DNA from: Rubrobacteraceae bacterium
GTDB lineage: Bacteria; Actinomycetota; Rubrobacteria; Rubrobacterales; Rubrobacteraceae
Direction: 5' to 3'
Assembly (NCBI GenBank): GCA_013698525.1
Contig: JACCSM010000599.1
Coordinates: 1 to 5,294, forward strand
Length of the DNA: 5,294 nucleotides
How positions within the stretch are numbered: position 1 is the first letter of the stretch; every line of letters begins with the position of its first letter. Position numbers and translations under genes: made by a program. The notes below the pieces were generated by a model. That model was not told where the DNA came from. It saw nothing but the letters and a program-made list of their open reading frames with translations, and did not search any database. This document shows, in pieces, positions 4,686 to 5,294 of the stretch.

Positions 4686-5294
4686 ATGGCGGAGAGGGAG
4701 TTCAGGCTTCCTGGCTCTCCCTACGAGGAGCTGGTCAACATCATCGTGGCTTACGGGACCCGCGATGAGGCGACGAGGGGCGGGGACGTTGGCAAGCTGG
4801 ACTCGGTGCACCAGTCGAGCGTCAGCCGCAACAACGCCTTCCTCACGGAGATCGGGGTTCTGCAGGGAGAGAGCAAGAAGCTGATCACACGCCGCGGGCG
4901 CTCTCTGGCCGTGGCGCTGGCACGCAAGGATAGGGCCGAGGTCAGGAGCAACTGGCGCGCTATAGTCGCGGCCAGCGAGTTCTTGCAGAACGTGGTCTCA
5001 GCCGTGAAGCTGCGCGAGGGGATGCTCTACCCCACCGTCCAGGCCTACATAGCGCACGCCGCTGGCCAACCACGCAACAAGCCCGTGATGAACGGCGCAG
5101 GAGCCATCATCGAGATACTCAAGGCCTCGGGTATGCTGAGAGAGGAGGCCGGAGAGCTGGTCGCCACCTTCGACGAGCGACCTGAAGACGTCGCCCTCGA
5201 GGATGGTTCGCCCGCGCAAGTCTCCGATACGAATGATGCCGTGGTCACCGTAGGGGACGTGCCCGCAGGGACGCCAGCTGGTGCCCCTGCGTGC
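4686..5294 (+). CDS. Putative tandem winged-helix-like protein, function unknown (3' end outside window)
   Basis: From ATG 4686 the frame stays open for exactly 203 codons to the right edge, with no stop, so this is the N-terminal part. I do not recognise the family. Residues about 8-80 look like a winged helix: predicted helices (PYEELVNIIVAYGT, 12-25), a candidate recognition helix in HQSSVSRNNAFLTEIGVL (42-59), then a basic strand-turn GESKKLITRRGRSLAVAL (61-78). Residues about 106-155 repeat the same plan (LREGMLYPTVQAYIAHAAG, then GAGAIIEILKASGMLREE). This doubled layout recalls DUF5343-like proteins, but that is only a resemblance. From about 165 the sequence becomes acidic and then Pro/Gly/Ala-rich (VPAGTPAGAPA), like a linker to a further domain beyond the window. 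There is no signal peptide or membrane segment, so a cytoplasmic, perhaps DNA-binding role is inferred. The codon pattern is that of a real gene. Confidence 0.72.
   Translation, partial: MAEREFRLPGSPYEELVNIIVAYGTRDEATRGGDVGKLDSVHQSSVSRNNAFLTEIGVLQGESKKLITRRGRSLAVALARKDRAEVRSNWRAIVAASEFLQNVVSAVKLREGMLYPTVQAYIAHAAGQPRNKPVMNGAGAIIEILKASGMLREEAGELVATFDERPEDVALEDGSPAQVSDTNDAVVTVGDVPAGTPAGAPAC

Overview
The window is a GC-rich bacterial chromosome segment. Its coding regions are strongly G/C-biased at third codon positions and AGG arginine codons are common. The gene content (GT-C type membrane glycosyltransferases, a PIG-V-like mannosyltransferase, and a secreted RTX-like repeat protein with a 'DCGPGxD' tail) fits a high-GC actinobacterium. 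Rubrobacter or a thermoleophilic relative is the best guess; this is inference from style and content, because no rRNA or marker gene is present.

Layout. Positions 3-137 (+) hold the last 44 codons of a membrane protein whose tail closely resembles the tail of the next gene. Positions 138-571 hold no convincing gene. This gap is less GC-rich (about 52% over 181-360) and carries two long hairpins, a four-unit octamer array and other short repeats. Positions 572-2662 (+) encode a polytopic GT-C-like membrane protein, and 2732-3940 (+) encode a PIG-V-type mannosyltransferase behind its own perfect TATAAT box. Convergent to it, 3994-4392 (-) encodes a small secreted protein with seven uninterrupted nonapeptide repeats that probably bind calcium. 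After a divergent intergenic region, a gene begins at 4686 (+) behind a perfect TATAAT box and an ideal Shine-Dalgarno site. It runs off the right edge and resembles a tandem winged-helix protein of unknown function.

Working together. The three plus-strand membrane proteins probably belong to one cell-envelope glycan or lipoglycan locus. Polyprenyl-phosphate-sugar dependent glycosyltransferases of this fold act on the outer face of the membrane. The RTX-like protein is exported to the same compartment, but a functional link is only suggested by proximity. The winged-helix protein shows no evident tie to the glycan genes.

I see no CRISPR array, transposase, tRNA, rRNA or recognisable defence system. 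The least explained part is the structured gap at 142-410.
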